DNA of 64,000 nucleotides from Halopseudomonas xinjiangensis (GCF_900104945.1 NZ_LT629736.1:2879001-2943000), one strand, 5' to 3'; shown: positions 17,042 through 27,754, numbered from the stretch's first letter. The notes: generated by a model from the sequence alone, not told the origin. Made by a program: numbers and translations.

Positions 17042-18964
17042 TCAGTTTGAAACCCACGTGTAGTAACCAACTCCTTCATAGCGATAGGAAGGTAGATTGC
17101 TTCGTATGTGGTTTTTCTCCGCCTCGCTAGTGGTATAGAAGTGCGTACCACTGATGAGGTTGTAAAAGCGGTACAAGGGAGAAGACTCACCACCGGTAGC
17201 GATCTTGGCGTACCAAGCGGCTCCCTCATAACTGAAGTTTGGCTGGGTAGCGATTACATGATCGCGTTCGGCCTGACTGATGGTGTAAAAATGGGCATCC
17301 GCCAGCCGGTTATAGAACCGGTATACCGGGGACAAGCCAGTCGTGCCGGAGGCATAGGCGTAAAAGGCGATGCCTTCATAGCGGAAATGCGGTGCAGTCC
17401 TGATGATGGAGTCGCGTTCGAACGTGTTAGCGGTCATGAAATGAGTGCCGCTTTGCGTGTTGTAAAACCGGTAGATGGCCGATCTGGCTTGGTCAATAGG
17501 ATCAGGATCCAACCAACGAGCCAGCGCGCGGTCATACGCGGTATCGAAACGACCGTAGAAGTCGACGCCGGAGGGGGTATCGCAGGAGGAAGTCCCTCCC
17601 GTTAGTTGGCCCGCGAGAAAATAGCGCCCGTCGTAAGGGAGGAACAGTCCCGATCCGCTACTGCCTGGCTCCGTGACACCCAAAGACCAGTTCGTGGCTA
17701 TATGTGTAGCGATGGTGGGATCAGCCCCGAGGCACCGATTCGTCTGACAGTAGGCGTAGCCTTGAGCTTGACCGACAGAGACTTTCTGAAGATCTCCCGC
17801 TGGGTGATGAACCCCTCCGATGGTTTCGCCGATGCCAATCAAGCCGGTCGCCCAGCCCTGGTAAATCACCCCTGCAGGGGGCTGCTGGGTCAAGCGGAGT
17901 AGAGTGGTGTCGGTACTTGCGTCGGTGTAGAGGAGCGTGGAACCGAACCGCGGCTGCGCTTCAGCGCTTATGCCTCCCCCACAAGTATCCGTTTGATAAA
18001 ACCAATACGTTTCTAACGTTGCAGCGACGGACTCTGTGGACAGACAGTGGTTCGCAGTCAGGAAATACGGAGTCCCAGTGCTACGAGTGTTATTGAGGAG
18101 AGTTCCGGTACATACGTATGACTGAGCGGTAGCGGTATCCGTGTACAACATCCGCGCCACTCCTTGTGCGACACTTTCCCACTCAGGGCGACAACTAACG
18201 TCGATGTTGCAGGCGCCGCTCTGTGCCTGCTTGAACAGTAGCTTTTCCTGGTAAGGGAGGACTTCCACGTGTGAAAGCCGAGGGATCGAAAACGATACCG
18301 CCTGAGGACTTACTCCAACAGGCAGAAGGATCTCAAGCGTTACCTCGTCGCCCTCGGTCAAAGGGCCCATGTACAGCGCATCCTGAGGGCTTTCGGGAGT
18401 TGCTGCGCGGGTCCTGAACAAGGTATCGATCATGCTCATGGCAAGGACGGTTCTCACCTGTTCACCGTCTGCTGAAACGAAATTGAAGCGAGCGTAAGGG
18501 TGGAGCTTTTCCGCTCTGAGGGCGAGGCGGATGCCCTTCGCCCCTGGCGAGACGATCCGAATAGCCGCAGCGAACTGTCCCGTCGGCAACTCCGACCATG
18601 TCAAAAGAGCGGAGAGATCGTCAAGGGCGTCGGTCTGCGACATTGCACGCCCCCTCCCCACTTGCAAGGGCTGCCGAACCGAGCTAACCACGCTTGTCTG
18701 GTTTTTCAGTTGCGCTTGTTCTTCCAAGACTGTTTGCGCTGGCAGCCGCACTACGGGCGCAGACAGCCGGATCGAAGAGGTGTCGACATCTACTCGCTCG
18801 ATCTTATGACTAATCCGCGGCGGAGCATACGGCTCGACGTAGAGGGGGCTAGCGGATGCAAGCCCACTGAAACTTGCTAAAGCCAGAGCCCAACAAATAC
18901 GGCTTGCAAAGCGAAACGTTTGACGATTGCGTCCAAGGTCGTAAAACTTCATGAGAGAGTCCAT
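17042..18964 (-). CDS. Secreted trypsin-like serine endopeptidase with three DUF5648 repeats
   Basis: A 640-residue exported protein. The signal peptide ends near LASFSGLASA. A propeptide and pre-catalytic region runs to about residue 250, then a trypsin-fold domain like lysyl endopeptidases: His in FLTANHCLS (about 305), Asp in DTTLLRL (about 354), Ser in EPGSSGSGLF (about 434), with several Cys (CNIDVSC, YVCTG, CQTNRC). Three C-terminal repeats of about 48 residues start YRFYN at about 497, 546 and 598, each with an aromatic HF[MY]T segment and a YEG[IAV] ending: DUF5648, a domain common on secreted hydrolases. ATG 18964 lacks a clear ribosome site; ATG at 18952 is an alternative. Base composition looks less GC-rich than the neighbours, hinting at transfer. 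Confidence 0.88.
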   Translation of the reverse strand: MDSLMKFYDLGRNRQTFRFASRICWALALASFSGLASASPLYVEPYAPPRISHKIERVDVDTSSIRLSAPVVRLPAQTVLEEQAQLKNQTSVVSSVRQPLQVGRGRAMSQTDALDDLSALLTWSELPTGQFAAAIRIVSPGAKGIRLALRAEKLHPYARFNFVSADGEQVRTVLAMSMIDTLFRTRAATPESPQDALYMGPLTEGDEVTLEILLPVGVSPQAVSFSIPRLSHVEVLPYQEKLLFKQAQSGACNIDVSCRPEWESVAQGVARMLYTDTATAQSYVCTGTLLNNTRSTGTPYFLTANHCLSTESVAATLETYWFYQTDTCGGGISAEAQPRFGSTLLYTDASTDTTLLRLTQQPPAGVIYQGWATGLIGIGETIGGVHHPAGDLQKVSVGQAQGYAYCQTNRCLGADPTIATHIATNWSLGVTEPGSSGSGLFLPYDGRYFLAGQLTGGTSSCDTPSGVDFYGRFDTAYDRALARWLDPDPIDQARSAIYRFYNTQSGTHFMTANTFERDSIIRTAPHFRYEGIAFYAYASGTTGLSPVYRFYNRLADAHFYTISQAERDHVIATQPNFSYEGAAWYAKIATGGESSPLYRFYNLISGTHFYTTSEAEKNHIRSNLPSYRYEGVGYYTWVSN

Positions 18965-19294
18965 TCACACGCGGCGACGAGTTGAAAAAAAGAAACGGTA
19001 GGGTGGCCAAGCATACCCTGCGCTCCGGACATTGGCGAGATTCAGGAGGAGGACCGTCAGAAGATATATTGCGTTTCGTACGTCGGATGCAGCTTGCTTC
19101 CGGGCCTTCCCAGTGCGCCCGGTCTTTTGAACCGAGCACTGCCGGTCCGGATTATCACCGCACCAGAACTGCCGCTCCAATTCGAGCGGCAGGATTTGGG
19201 AAGAAGGTCACGAAGAGTGAATGATGCTTGCTGCTTCAGACGGGCGGCAAGGTGCAACTGGCCGCCGCTGCCGATAGTTGGCCCGCATCGCTGT
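18965..19294. other. 330-base region without a recognised gene
   Basis: No credible gene is seen. The region holds the upstream sequence of the protease gene and the 3' flank of the TIGR02285-type gene. The one structure found is a perfect 9-base inverted repeat CTGCCGCTC / GAGCGGCAG at 19169-19177 and 19184-19192 with a 6-base loop, lacking a T-run on either strand. Confidence 0.5.
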
Positions 19295-20230
19295 TTACTC
19301 CAGCACAGCAGGACGCGAGGCTCGCTGCCGGTAATAGGCCTGCAGATCGGCCTTGTACAATCCATAGGTCTCTTCCGGTACCCAGGGGCGATATAGCGCC
19401 AGCAGGGTTTCCGGATCGCTGGCCAGTTCGCGGATGACCCGGTCCAGCTCTCCCGCGACACGTTTACCCCAGGGCGTGCGCGAGCAATAGATACCCGCTT
19501 CGACCAAGGCCCGGTGTCCTTTGATGGGGACACCGCGCAAAGGCTCGCCGCTGCGAAAGTGCTTGTTTACCGTGTTGATGAGAATCGAAAATTCGAATGC
19601 GTAGTCGATCCGTTCCAGACTGACCATGCGCAGGATATTTTCGCCACTGGGCGTACCCGTGGCTTTTTCGACGCGCCCATCCTCGCGAGCCTGCTCCAGC
19701 CAATGGGAGACCGCTGGCGGGTAGGTGCGAAAGCCTGAATAGCCACCGCGCAGGTCATCGCGCTCGGCCAGTCGTGCGAGCGAAATGGTGCCATTTTCGA
19801 TGGGAAACTCGTCGGCTGCGCTACGGCGAATCACCAACTGGATGGGCGTGCTCGCCATGAACGGGACGAAATATCCGTATTCGTCGCTATCGGCGCGCCG
19901 GAATAACGGGGCAGAGCAGAAGTTCTGTCCCTGCTGCATGTCCTGTTGCTGCCGGAAACGATTCCCCAGCCGGTAGTTGGGCGCGAATGCCGGGAGCTCC
20001 GACATGATCAGGCGAAGCAGATCCATCGCGGCGCCGTCGGTAGGCTTGCCATCGCCAATGTTGATCACGCCAGGTAGCGGCCACACCGTCCATTCCAGCG
20101 TCTCGACGGAAGCCGGCTCGCTGGGCGAGGATTGTGCCTGGGCTGAAACGGCAGGTACCAGCAAGCACAGCATGGCGAAGCACCACCCGCGCAAAAGCTT
20201 GCAATTGATCCCTAAACCGCTCATCTGCAT
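19295..20230 (-). CDS. TIGR02285-type periplasmic solute-binding-like protein
   Basis: A 311-residue exported protein. The signal peptide ends near VPAVSAQAQ. The mature part looks like a type 2 periplasmic-binding fold of the TIGR02285 group: ETLEWTVWPLPGVINIGDG, a segment with DLLRLIMSELPAF, GQNFCSAPLFRRADSDEYGYF, PIQLVIRR, RIDYAFEFSILINT, and a C-terminal YRPWVPEETY. Such proteins are annotated as orphan binding proteins with no known ligand. No transporter or sensor gene adjoins it. ATG 20230 and ATG 20224 are both possible starts. The typA terminator lies directly upstream. Confidence 0.75.
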   Translation of the reverse strand: MQMSGLGINCKLLRGWCFAMLCLLVPAVSAQAQSSPSEPASVETLEWTVWPLPGVINIGDGKPTDGAAMDLLRLIMSELPAFAPNYRLGNRFRQQQDMQQGQNFCSAPLFRRADSDEYGYFVPFMASTPIQLVIRRSAADEFPIENGTISLARLAERDDLRGGYSGFRTYPPAVSHWLEQAREDGRVEKATGTPSGENILRMVSLERIDYAFEFSILINTVNKHFRSGEPLRGVPIKGHRALVEAGIYCSRTPWGKRVAGELDRVIRELASDPETLLALYRPWVPEETYGLYKADLQAYYRQRASRPAVLE

Positions 20231-20252
20231 TACCGTTTTGTAGAACCATTAA

Positions 20253-20288
20253 ACAAGCAAAAACCCGCCAGGTCGCCCGGGCGGGTTT
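20253..20288 (-). terminator. Rho-independent terminator of typA
   Basis: A 9-base stem AAACCCGCC (20261-20269) / GGCGGGTTT (20280-20288) lies 17 bases past the typA stop. On the minus strand the stem is followed by TTTTTGCTTG, giving a U-rich tail. Confidence 0.85.
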
Positions 20289-20305
20289 CGCAGGTCAGCG
20301 CACGC

Positions 20306-22117
<1,812 letters not shown>

Positions 22118-22282
22118 TATGGACTTCCTGATGGCGCGGCGATAAACCGGCTAGATAAAAATGAGGGTGCATTATACAGAGGTCGGTGTGACAACACAGG
22201 GTTTTTCGCCGGACGGCGACGCAGAAGCCGATTCCAAGCATCAGGCCTATTGAAGGCGGCCTGATCAGGCGCGAGTCCTTGC

Positions 22283-22366
22283 CGCTTTGTTCGCGGTCAT
22301 GCCCGCTCCTACAAGAGGTGCGTCATCGGCCGCGCTTGTAGGAGCGCACCTGGGCGCGAAAGCGGA
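22283..22366. repeat. REP pair (REPIN-like), copy 1
   Basis: Two inverted REP-like sequences, TTCGCGGTCATGCCCGCTCC (from 22290) and CTTGTAGGAGCGCACCTGGG (from 22335), flank about 19 bases. Their outer GCGAA and inner CTTGTAGGAGCG parts pair, and the middle portions differ. The same pair recurs at 29941-30021. This is the layout of pseudomonad REPINs, mobilised in trans by RAYT transposases; no RAYT gene is in the window. Confidence 0.85.
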
Positions 22367-22389
22367 CTCAAAGCCAGCTCCTCGCGCGA

Positions 22390-23850
22390 TTAAATAGCAG
22401 CCCGTGGCCGCAGGACTCTGACGTGGCCATGCCCGGCATCCGCCAGGGTCTGAGCGTGCATCTGACTCATGATGCCTTTCTGGCAATACAGCAGATAGTT
22501 GCGTGCCGGGTCGAGCTCCTTGAAGCGGATCGATAGTTCATAGAACGGTATCGGCTTGACTTCCACGCCCTCGATGACAAACGGTGCCTGCTCCCGCTCG
22601 TCCGGATGGCGAATGTCGATTACCACCTGCCCGGTCAGCGCCTGGTCAACGACTTCCACGTCACTCATACCCTCCATCGGCTGCTCCAGCTCTTCGCATT
22701 CATGATAGCCGGCCGCGGCGATCGCCGCGTCGAGTATCTCGAAGTCGAAGTTGGCTTCGGCCGTCTCGACCTGATTCGGCGTACTGCGGATCGCCGGGCT
22801 CACCGAGATGATCCCGCAATACTCGGGCATGCTGCTGGCAAAGCCTTCGGTGCCGATCTCGCGCGCGGTCCGGATGATGTCGGTCTTGCTGGTGGTAATC
22901 AGCGGTCGCAGCACCAGCAGGTCACTGGCCTTGTCAATCACGCGCAGATTGGGCAGCGTCTGGCTGGCGACCTGCGCAATGGCCTCGCCGGTCACCAGCG
23001 CATCGAGCCCCAGCCGCCAGGCGACCCGGTTCGCTGCGCGCAGCATCATGCGCTTGAGCACCACGCCCATCAACGGGTTGTCGATGTTCGTCAGCAGCTC
23101 GGCGACCACGCCTTCGAAGGGCACGCTGATAAAGCGCAAGCGATGGCTGCTCGCGTAGCGTTCCCACATGTAGTGAGCAACCTGGCGCACGCCCAGTTCG
23201 TGCGCACGGCCGCCCATATTGAAGAAGATGAAATGCGGCAGCAGGCCACGCTGAAGCATCTGATAGGCGGCGACGGTCGAGTCGAAGCCGCCAGAGAGCA
23301 GGCACAACACCGGCTCCTGCGTTCCGAGCGGAAAGCCGCCCATGCCCTCGTGCCGCTTCTGAATGAGCAACACGCGCTGGTCGCGAATCTCGACGTTAAC
23401 CCATACCTGCGGATTCTTCAGCGATACGCCTGCTGCGCCGCAGCGCTCGAACAGCTCCGAGCCCAGGAAGGCAGCCGCCTCGGGCGAGCTGAATGGATGC
23501 GTACCGACGCGACGGCAGCGTACCGCAAAGGTCTTGCCTCGGATCTGCTCACCCACGTTTTCCACGCAGAGGTCGGCAAGCTGCTCCAGCGTATCCAACT
23601 CATACTCGTGCACTTCAACGAAGTGCGCGATGCCGGGCGTATTGCGCAGCCGCTCGATACAGCATTGCTGCAGCGTCGGGTCGGCACCCAGGCTGACTTC
23701 AAGGAAATCCCAATTGCCACTGACCCGCGCATCGCTGTCGATTGCCCTGAGGACGGCTTTCAGATTCCCCTTGAGCTGCTGAATGAAGCGCTTGCGCACA
23801 GGACGCGTCTTGATGGTGATTTCGGGGAAAAACTTTATGATGAGTTTCAT
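22390..23850 (-). CDS. thiI: tRNA 4-thiouridine synthase / thiamine thiazole sulfurtransferase ThiI
   Basis: A 486-residue protein with the ThiI domain order: N-terminal ferredoxin-like region and THUMP domain (to about 165), PP-loop ATPase with CLLSGGFDSTVAAYQ (about 182), and a C-terminal rhodanese domain ending YCQKGIMSQMHAQTL with the sulfur-carrying Cys. It makes s4U8 in tRNA and supplies sulfur for the thiamine thiazole. ATG 23850 (MKLIIKFFPEITIK) is chosen because it matches the family start; a TTG extension to 23871 overlaps the likely promoter. A TATAAT hexamer (ATTATA at 23881-23886 on the plus strand) sits about 30 bases upstream. Confidence 0.97.
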   Translation of the reverse strand: MKLIIKFFPEITIKTRPVRKRFIQQLKGNLKAVLRAIDSDARVSGNWDFLEVSLGADPTLQQCCIERLRNTPGIAHFVEVHEYELDTLEQLADLCVENVGEQIRGKTFAVRCRRVGTHPFSSPEAAAFLGSELFERCGAAGVSLKNPQVWVNVEIRDQRVLLIQKRHEGMGGFPLGTQEPVLCLLSGGFDSTVAAYQMLQRGLLPHFIFFNMGGRAHELGVRQVAHYMWERYASSHRLRFISVPFEGVVAELLTNIDNPLMGVVLKRMMLRAANRVAWRLGLDALVTGEAIAQVASQTLPNLRVIDKASDLLVLRPLITTSKTDIIRTAREIGTEGFASSMPEYCGIISVSPAIRSTPNQVETAEANFDFEILDAAIAAAGYHECEELEQPMEGMSDVEVVDQALTGQVVIDIRHPDEREQAPFVIEGVEVKPIPFYELSIRFKELDPARNYLLYCQKGIMSQMHAQTLADAGHGHVRVLRPRAAI

Positions 23851-23929
23851 TAGCTGATGTAAGGTGCGCAAAAGCGGCGCATTATACGCCTGCTAACGCT
23901 GGTCGGCTAAACCTTGCGCACGCTGACCA

Positions 23930-23946
23930 TGCACTATAGTTGTGCA
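23930..23946. promoter_or_regulatory. NtrC-binding site 1 upstream of glnA
   Basis: TGCACTATAGTTGTGCA fits the NtrC consensus TGCACY-N5-RGTGCA closely and is almost perfectly palindromic. It is centred about 140 bases upstream of the expected sigma54 start site, a normal enhancer distance. Confidence 0.8.
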
Positions 23947-23960
23947 TCTGGCACCTGAAA

Positions 23961-23990
23961 TGCACTCATAGAGTGCACAACAATGGTGCG
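23961..23990. promoter_or_regulatory. NtrC-binding sites 2 and 3, overlapping
   Basis: TGCACTCATAGAGTGCA (23961-23977) is a palindromic NtrC site. It shares its last four bases with a third, weaker site TGCACAACAATGGTGCG (23974-23990). The overlap means that the two sites lie 13 bases apart, which may favour NtrC oligomer assembly or make binding exclusive. Confidence 0.7.
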
Positions 23991-24050
23991 CCACACCCGC
24001 GGAGCCGGCGTCATAGCTGTAGAGCGGGCCTTTCAGAGCATGCTCCGAAA

Positions 24051-24066
24051 TGGCACATCTTTTGCT
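24051..24066 (+). promoter_or_regulatory. Sigma54 (-24/-12) promoter of glnA
   Basis: TGGCACATCTTTTGCT is an exact match to the sigma54 consensus TGGCAC-N5-TTGCW, with GG and GC elements 10 bases apart. It predicts a transcript start near 24077, about 83 bases before the glnA ATG, activated by NtrC bound upstream. Confidence 0.9.
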
Positions 24067-24159
24067 CTGTTGTAATGCAAGCGGATCAACGGTAAGTCCC
24101 GCTCAAAATTTGAGGCGCCGGGCCAGAAGCCCGGCATATGATTCCTGTTGGAGGAAAAC

Positions 24160-25563
24160 ATGTCGAAAGCGATTCAACTGATCAAAGAGTTCGAAGTGAA
24201 GTGGGTTGACCTGCGCTTCACCGACACCAAGGGTAAGCAGCAGCACGTCACCATGCCTGCTCGCGACGTCAACGAAGACTTCTTCGAAGAAGGCAAGATG
24301 TTCGACGGCTCTTCGATCGCTGGCTGGAAAGGCATCGAAGCTTCCGACATGATTCTGATGCCCGATGACAGCACGTCCGTACTCGATCCGTTCACCGAAG
24401 AGCCGACACTGATTATCGTCTGCGACATCATCGAGCCCTCGACCATGCAGGGTTATGACCGCGATCCACGCGGCATCGCTCACCGCGCCGAAGAGTATCT
24501 GAAGTCCACCGGCATCGGTGATACCGTATTCGTTGGTCCAGAGCCTGAATTCTTCGTCTTTGACGAAGTGAAGTTCAAGTCCGACATCTCCGGCTCCATG
24601 TTCAAGATCTTCTCCGAGCAGGCTTCCTGGAATACCGACGCCGACATCGAAACCGGCAACAAGGGTCACCGTCCGGGCGTCAAGGGTGGCTATTTCCCGG
24701 TTCCGCCGGTCGATCACGATCACGAAATCCGTACTGCCATGTGCAACGCCCTGGAAGAAATGGGCCTGCAGGTCGAAGTTCACCACCACGAAGTGGCAAC
24801 TGCCGGCCAGAACGAAATCGGCGTGCTGTTCAACACGCTGACCAAGAAGGCTGACGAAGTACAGACGCTGAAGTATTGCGTGCACAACGTTGCCGACGCG
24901 TACGGCAAGACCGCGACCTTCATGCCCAAGCCGCTTTACGGCGACAATGGTTCCGGTATGCACGTGCACATGTCCATCTCCAAGGATGGCAAGAACACCT
25001 TCGCTGGCGAAGGCTACTCCGGCCTGTCCGATACCGCTTTGTACTTCATTGGCGGCATCATCAAGCACGGCAAGGCACTGAACGGCTTCACCAACCCGTC
25101 GACCAACTCGTACAAGCGTCTGGTCCCCGGTTTCGAAGCACCGGTCATGCTGGCCTACTCTGCGCGCAACCGTTCGGCCTCGATCCGTATTCCGTACGTA
25201 TCCAGCCCGAAGGCGCGCCGTATCGAAGCCCGCTTCCCGGATCCGGCTGCCAACCCCTACCTGTGCTTCGCCGCGCTGTTGATGGCTGGCCTGGATGGCA
25301 TCCAGAACAAGATTCACCCTGGCGATGCTGCTGACAAGAACCTGTATGACCTGCCGCCGGAAGAAGCGGACAAGATCCCACAGGTTTGCGGCAGCCTGAA
25401 GGAAGCTCTGGAATCGCTGGACGCCGATCGCGGCTTCCTGACCAAGGGCGGCGTATTCACTGACGAGTTCATCGATGCCTACATCGAGCTGAAGGCGGCC
25501 GAGGAAATCAAGGTGCGCACCTTCGTTCACCCGCTGGAATACGACCTGTACTACAGCGTCTGA
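24160..25563 (+). CDS. glnA: Type I glutamine synthetase
   Basis: A 467-residue enzyme that condenses glutamate and ammonia to glutamine; it assembles as a dodecamer in the cytosol. Family signatures: [10 protein letters not shown] near residue 50, [10 protein letters not shown] near 130, [15 protein letters not shown] near 265, and the adenylylation loop NLYDLPPEE with Tyr396, so GlnE-type control is expected. ATG 24160 follows a GGAGGAAA ribosome site; a start 12 bases earlier would overlap it. Transcription is from the sigma54 promoter with NtrC sites upstream, and a strong terminator follows. Confidence 0.99.
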   Translation: MSKAIQLIKEFEVKWVDLRFTDTKGKQQHVTMPARDVNEDFFEEGKMFDGSSIAGWKGIEASDMILMPDDSTSVLDPFTEEPTLIIVCDIIEPSTMQGYDRDPRGIAHRAEEYLKSTGIGDTVFVGPEPEFFVFDEVKFKSDISGSMFKIFSEQASWNTDADIETGNKGHRPGVKGGYFPVPPVDHDHEIRTAMCNALEEMGLQVEVHHHEVATAGQNEIGVLFNTLTKKADEVQTLKYCVHNVADAYGKTATFMPKPLYGDNGSGMHVHMSISKDGKNTFAGEGYSGLSDTALYFIGGIIKHGKALNGFTNPSTNSYKRLVPGFEAPVMLAYSARNRSASIRIPYVSSPKARRIEARFPDPAANPYLCFAALLMAGLDGIQNKIHPGDAADKNLYDLPPEEADKIPQVCGSLKEALESLDADRGFLTKGGVFTDEFIDAYIELKAAEEIKVRTFVHPLEYDLYYSV

Positions 25564-25591
25564 ACCTGGTTCAGCCACTGCAGTCGAAAAA

Positions 25592-25618
25592 GGGTGCCCT
25601 TCGGGCGCCCTTTTTTTT
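25592..25618 (+). terminator. Rho-independent terminator of glnA
   Basis: GGGTGCCC / GGGCGCCC stem around a TTC loop (25592-25610) followed by eight T residues (25611-25618). It lies 28 bases past the glnA stop and separates glnA from the DUF4124 gene and ntrBC. Confidence 0.93.
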
Positions 25619-25702
25619 CGCCTGTCCGACGGGCGCTGCCGTGCTCTTGCCAGTATTGCGATCCGATGCGACGCTTGGCCCATCGTCAAAGGAGTGAAAC
25701 AG

Positions 25703-26353
25703 ATGCTTTGCACAACCCGAGTTGCTGTCCTCTCGCTGATCTCAGCGTTACTCGCCCTGCCGGTCCAGGCCGAGGTCTATACTTGGACCGACGCCCAAGG
25801 TAATCGCCACTATTCGGATCAGCAGCCGGCGGATGGCCAGGGCAAGACGGTCGAGGTACCGAAGGTCAATACCATTGAACCACCCCCGGACCGGCCGGAC
25901 CTGGACCGCTCTAGCTCCGACTCCGGGAACAGCGGATCGGGCTCGCAACAGGCCAGTTACCGCCGACTGGCGATCACCAGCCCATCCACTGACGAGCCCG
26001 TCCGCGCCAACGACGGGAGTGTCATGCTTACCGTCGAAACCGATCCGCCCCTGAGCAGCAATCACCTGCTACGTGTCGAGATGGATGGCGAGCCAACCGA
26101 TGTCAGCACCCCGGGCATCGGACAATCGACCTATCAGCTCGTCTTGCCGAATGTAGATCGGGGCAGCCACGCAGTCTCTGTAGCGGTAGTCAACGCCCGC
26201 GGCGAGACGCTGCAGCGCAGCGAACCGGTACTGCTCCATGTACAACGCACTTCGCTCAACCAGCCCGGACGTGGCGGGGCCAATCAGGCGCCGACCGCTC
26301 CCGCAGCGCCGCGGGCCCCGAACGTACCCGCTCCGAGGGCGAGCGGTACCTGA
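25703..26353 (+). CDS. DUF4124 domain-containing exported protein
   Basis: A 216-residue exported protein. A signal peptide (LISALLALPVQA) precedes the DUF4124 motif EVYTWTDAQGNRHYSDQQP, then a low-complexity Pro/Ser linker (about 60-95), an Ig-like beta domain (LAITSPSTDEPVRAND to RSEPVLLHVQR), and a Pro/Ala-rich tail. DUF4124 proteins are periplasmic or envelope-associated with unknown function; a copy between glnA and ntrB is common in pseudomonads as I recall. AAAGGAG lies 8 bases before ATG 25703; a GTG three codons earlier overlaps this site. A terminator follows. Confidence 0.9.
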   Translation: MLCTTRVAVLSLISALLALPVQAEVYTWTDAQGNRHYSDQQPADGQGKTVEVPKVNTIEPPPDRPDLDRSSSDSGNSGSGSQQASYRRLAITSPSTDEPVRANDGSVMLTVETDPPLSSNHLLRVEMDGEPTDVSTPGIGQSTYQLVLPNVDRGSHAVSVAVVNARGETLQRSEPVLLHVQRTSLNQPGRGGANQAPTAPAAPRAPNVPAPRASGT

Positions 26354-26674
26354 GACGCTTCTCGGCCCAGCGATCAGGCGCACCTTTTTGGTGCGCTTTT
26401 CGTTTATGGGTGTCATTCTTTGTGCGTCCGAGCATCCTGGCGCCCTGCATCAAGGCTCGAGCCTGCGAGCGATCCGCCTTGACGCGGTGCGCCAGCCCGG
26501 AGCGATGCTCCTTGACCCTGTCCGCGTGCGCCGCACGGCGCCGTGTCTGCCCTACCGGCGTCCCGGCACCTCACATGCTAGGTGTGCCGGCGCGGCGCGG
26601 TGCAAAGTAAATCGCACAACGCCCCGTATTGGTTCGCTTCTTGCATTTCCATGCATCACACTATGGATGCCGCT
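26354..26674. other. 321-base gene-free region between the DUF4124 gene and ntrB
   Basis: The first part holds a terminator (26378-26400). I see no credible gene in the remainder. A -24/-12-like element, TGGTTCGCTTCTTGCA (26630-26645), has correct GG-N10-GC spacing but a poor -24 half, and its start site would fall next to the ntrB start codon. An imperfect inverted repeat GGCACCT / AGGTGTGCC lies near 26563-26588. Confidence 0.5.
26378..26400 (+). terminator. Rho-independent terminator of the DUF4124 gene
   Basis: A perfect 7-base stem GCGCACC / GGTGCGC with a TTTTT loop is followed by TTTT. It lies 24 bases after the stop. Confidence 0.88.
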
Positions 26675-27754
26675 ATGCTGCCTGACCGTTACCTTCGACA
26701 GATTCTCGACAACCTCACCACAGCTGTGATGCTGCTCGACGGCGAGCTTTGTCTGACCTACCTGAACCCGGCCGCGGAAGTACTACTGGCGGTCAGCGGG
26801 CAACGTGTGCTACGCCAGCCGATGGGCGAGCTTTTCAGCGATACCAGTGCAACCCTGGCCTCGTTGGGCAACTCGTTGCGTACCGGAGACCCCTTTACCA
26901 AGCGCGAGGCGCAGTTGAATCTCGCCAACGGCCAGGCATTGATGGTCGATTATTCGGTGACGCCAATCACGACAGGCGAGCGCAACTGGGTGTTGATGGA
27001 ACTGTATCCCCGTGACCGCCTGTTGCGTATCACCAAGGAAGAGGCGCAACTGTCCAAGCAGGAAGTCACCAAGGTTCTGGTGCGGGGGTTAGCCCACGAA
27101 ATCAAGAACCCATTGGGGGGCATTCGCGGGGCAGCTCAATTACTGGCTCGCGAACTTCCTGACCAGTCGCTCAAGGATTACACCGACGTGATCATCGCCG
27201 AGGCCGACCGGTTGCGAAATCTCGTCGACCGCATGCTCGGCCCGTATCGCCCACCGAATCTTCAGCCCCTGAACGTGCATGAGATCACCGAGCGCGTGAT
27301 CAGCCTGCTGCAAGCCGAAACCCAGGGTCTGCTGACGCTGCAGCGTGATTACGATCCGAGCATTCCCGACATCCTCGGCGACCGCGAACAGCTGATCCAG
27401 GCGGTGCTCAATATCGTGCGCAACGCCATGCAGGCGATCGAAGCAGCACAAGGTCTGGAAAACGGCGAGATCACTCTGGAGACCAGAGCCCTGCGCCAGT
27501 TCACCATCGGACAGGCGCGCCATCGCCTGGTCTGCCGGATTCAGGTCATCGACAACGGTCCCGGCATCCCCGACAACATCGTTGAAAGCATCTTTTATCC
27601 CATGGTCAGCGGCCGTGCCGAAGGCACCGGACTGGGTCTGTCCATCACGCAGAACATTGTCAGCCAGCACCAGGGCTTGATCGAATGCGAAAGTGCACCC
27701 GGCCGCACCCTGTTTACCCTGTTCCTGCCACTGGAACACAGCCCCGGAGAGTGA
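26675..27754 (+). CDS. ntrB: Nitrogen-regulation sensor histidine kinase NtrB (GlnL)
   Basis: A 359-residue cytosolic kinase with no membrane helices. A PAS domain (ILDNLTTAVMLLDGELCLTYLNPAAEVLL) is followed by a HisKA domain with LAHEIKNPLGGIRGAAQLL (H-box) and a HATPase domain with N box IVRNAMQAIEA, G1 DNGPGIP and G2 GTGLGLSI. It phosphorylates or dephosphorylates NtrC in response to PII. ATG 26675 (MLPDRYLRQ) is chosen by family length and a GGA 7 bases upstream; ATG 26663 and 26651 are in-frame alternatives. ntrC follows after 4 bases. Confidence 0.95.
   Translation: MLPDRYLRQILDNLTTAVMLLDGELCLTYLNPAAEVLLAVSGQRVLRQPMGELFSDTSATLASLGNSLRTGDPFTKREAQLNLANGQALMVDYSVTPITTGERNWVLMELYPRDRLLRITKEEAQLSKQEVTKVLVRGLAHEIKNPLGGIRGAAQLLARELPDQSLKDYTDVIIAEADRLRNLVDRMLGPYRPPNLQPLNVHEITERVISLLQAETQGLLTLQRDYDPSIPDILGDREQLIQAVLNIVRNAMQAIEAAQGLENGEITLETRALRQFTIGQARHRLVCRIQVIDNGPGIPDNIVESIFYPMVSGRAEGTGLGLSITQNIVSQHQGLIECESAPGRTLFTLFLPLEHSPGE

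Larger units (their letters stand above)
23851..24159. promoter_or_regulatory. thiI-glnA divergent regulatory region (309 bases)
   Basis: This gene-free stretch separates the divergent genes thiI and glnA. It holds the TATAAT-like thiI promoter near 23881, three NtrC-type sites (23930-23990), a decoy-like -24/-12 match at 23949-23964, and the perfect sigma54 promoter at 24051-24066, followed by an untranslated leader of about 80 bases before glnA. Confidence 0.8.

Noticed and set aside
24103..25713. 536-codon open frame on the minus strand opposite glnA
   Set aside because: Antisense of glnA over its whole length with no family features.
26630..26645. Sigma54-like promoter directly before ntrB
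   Set aside because: The -24 half is poor, and its transcript start would coincide with or pass the likely start codon, so it is not reported as a promoter.
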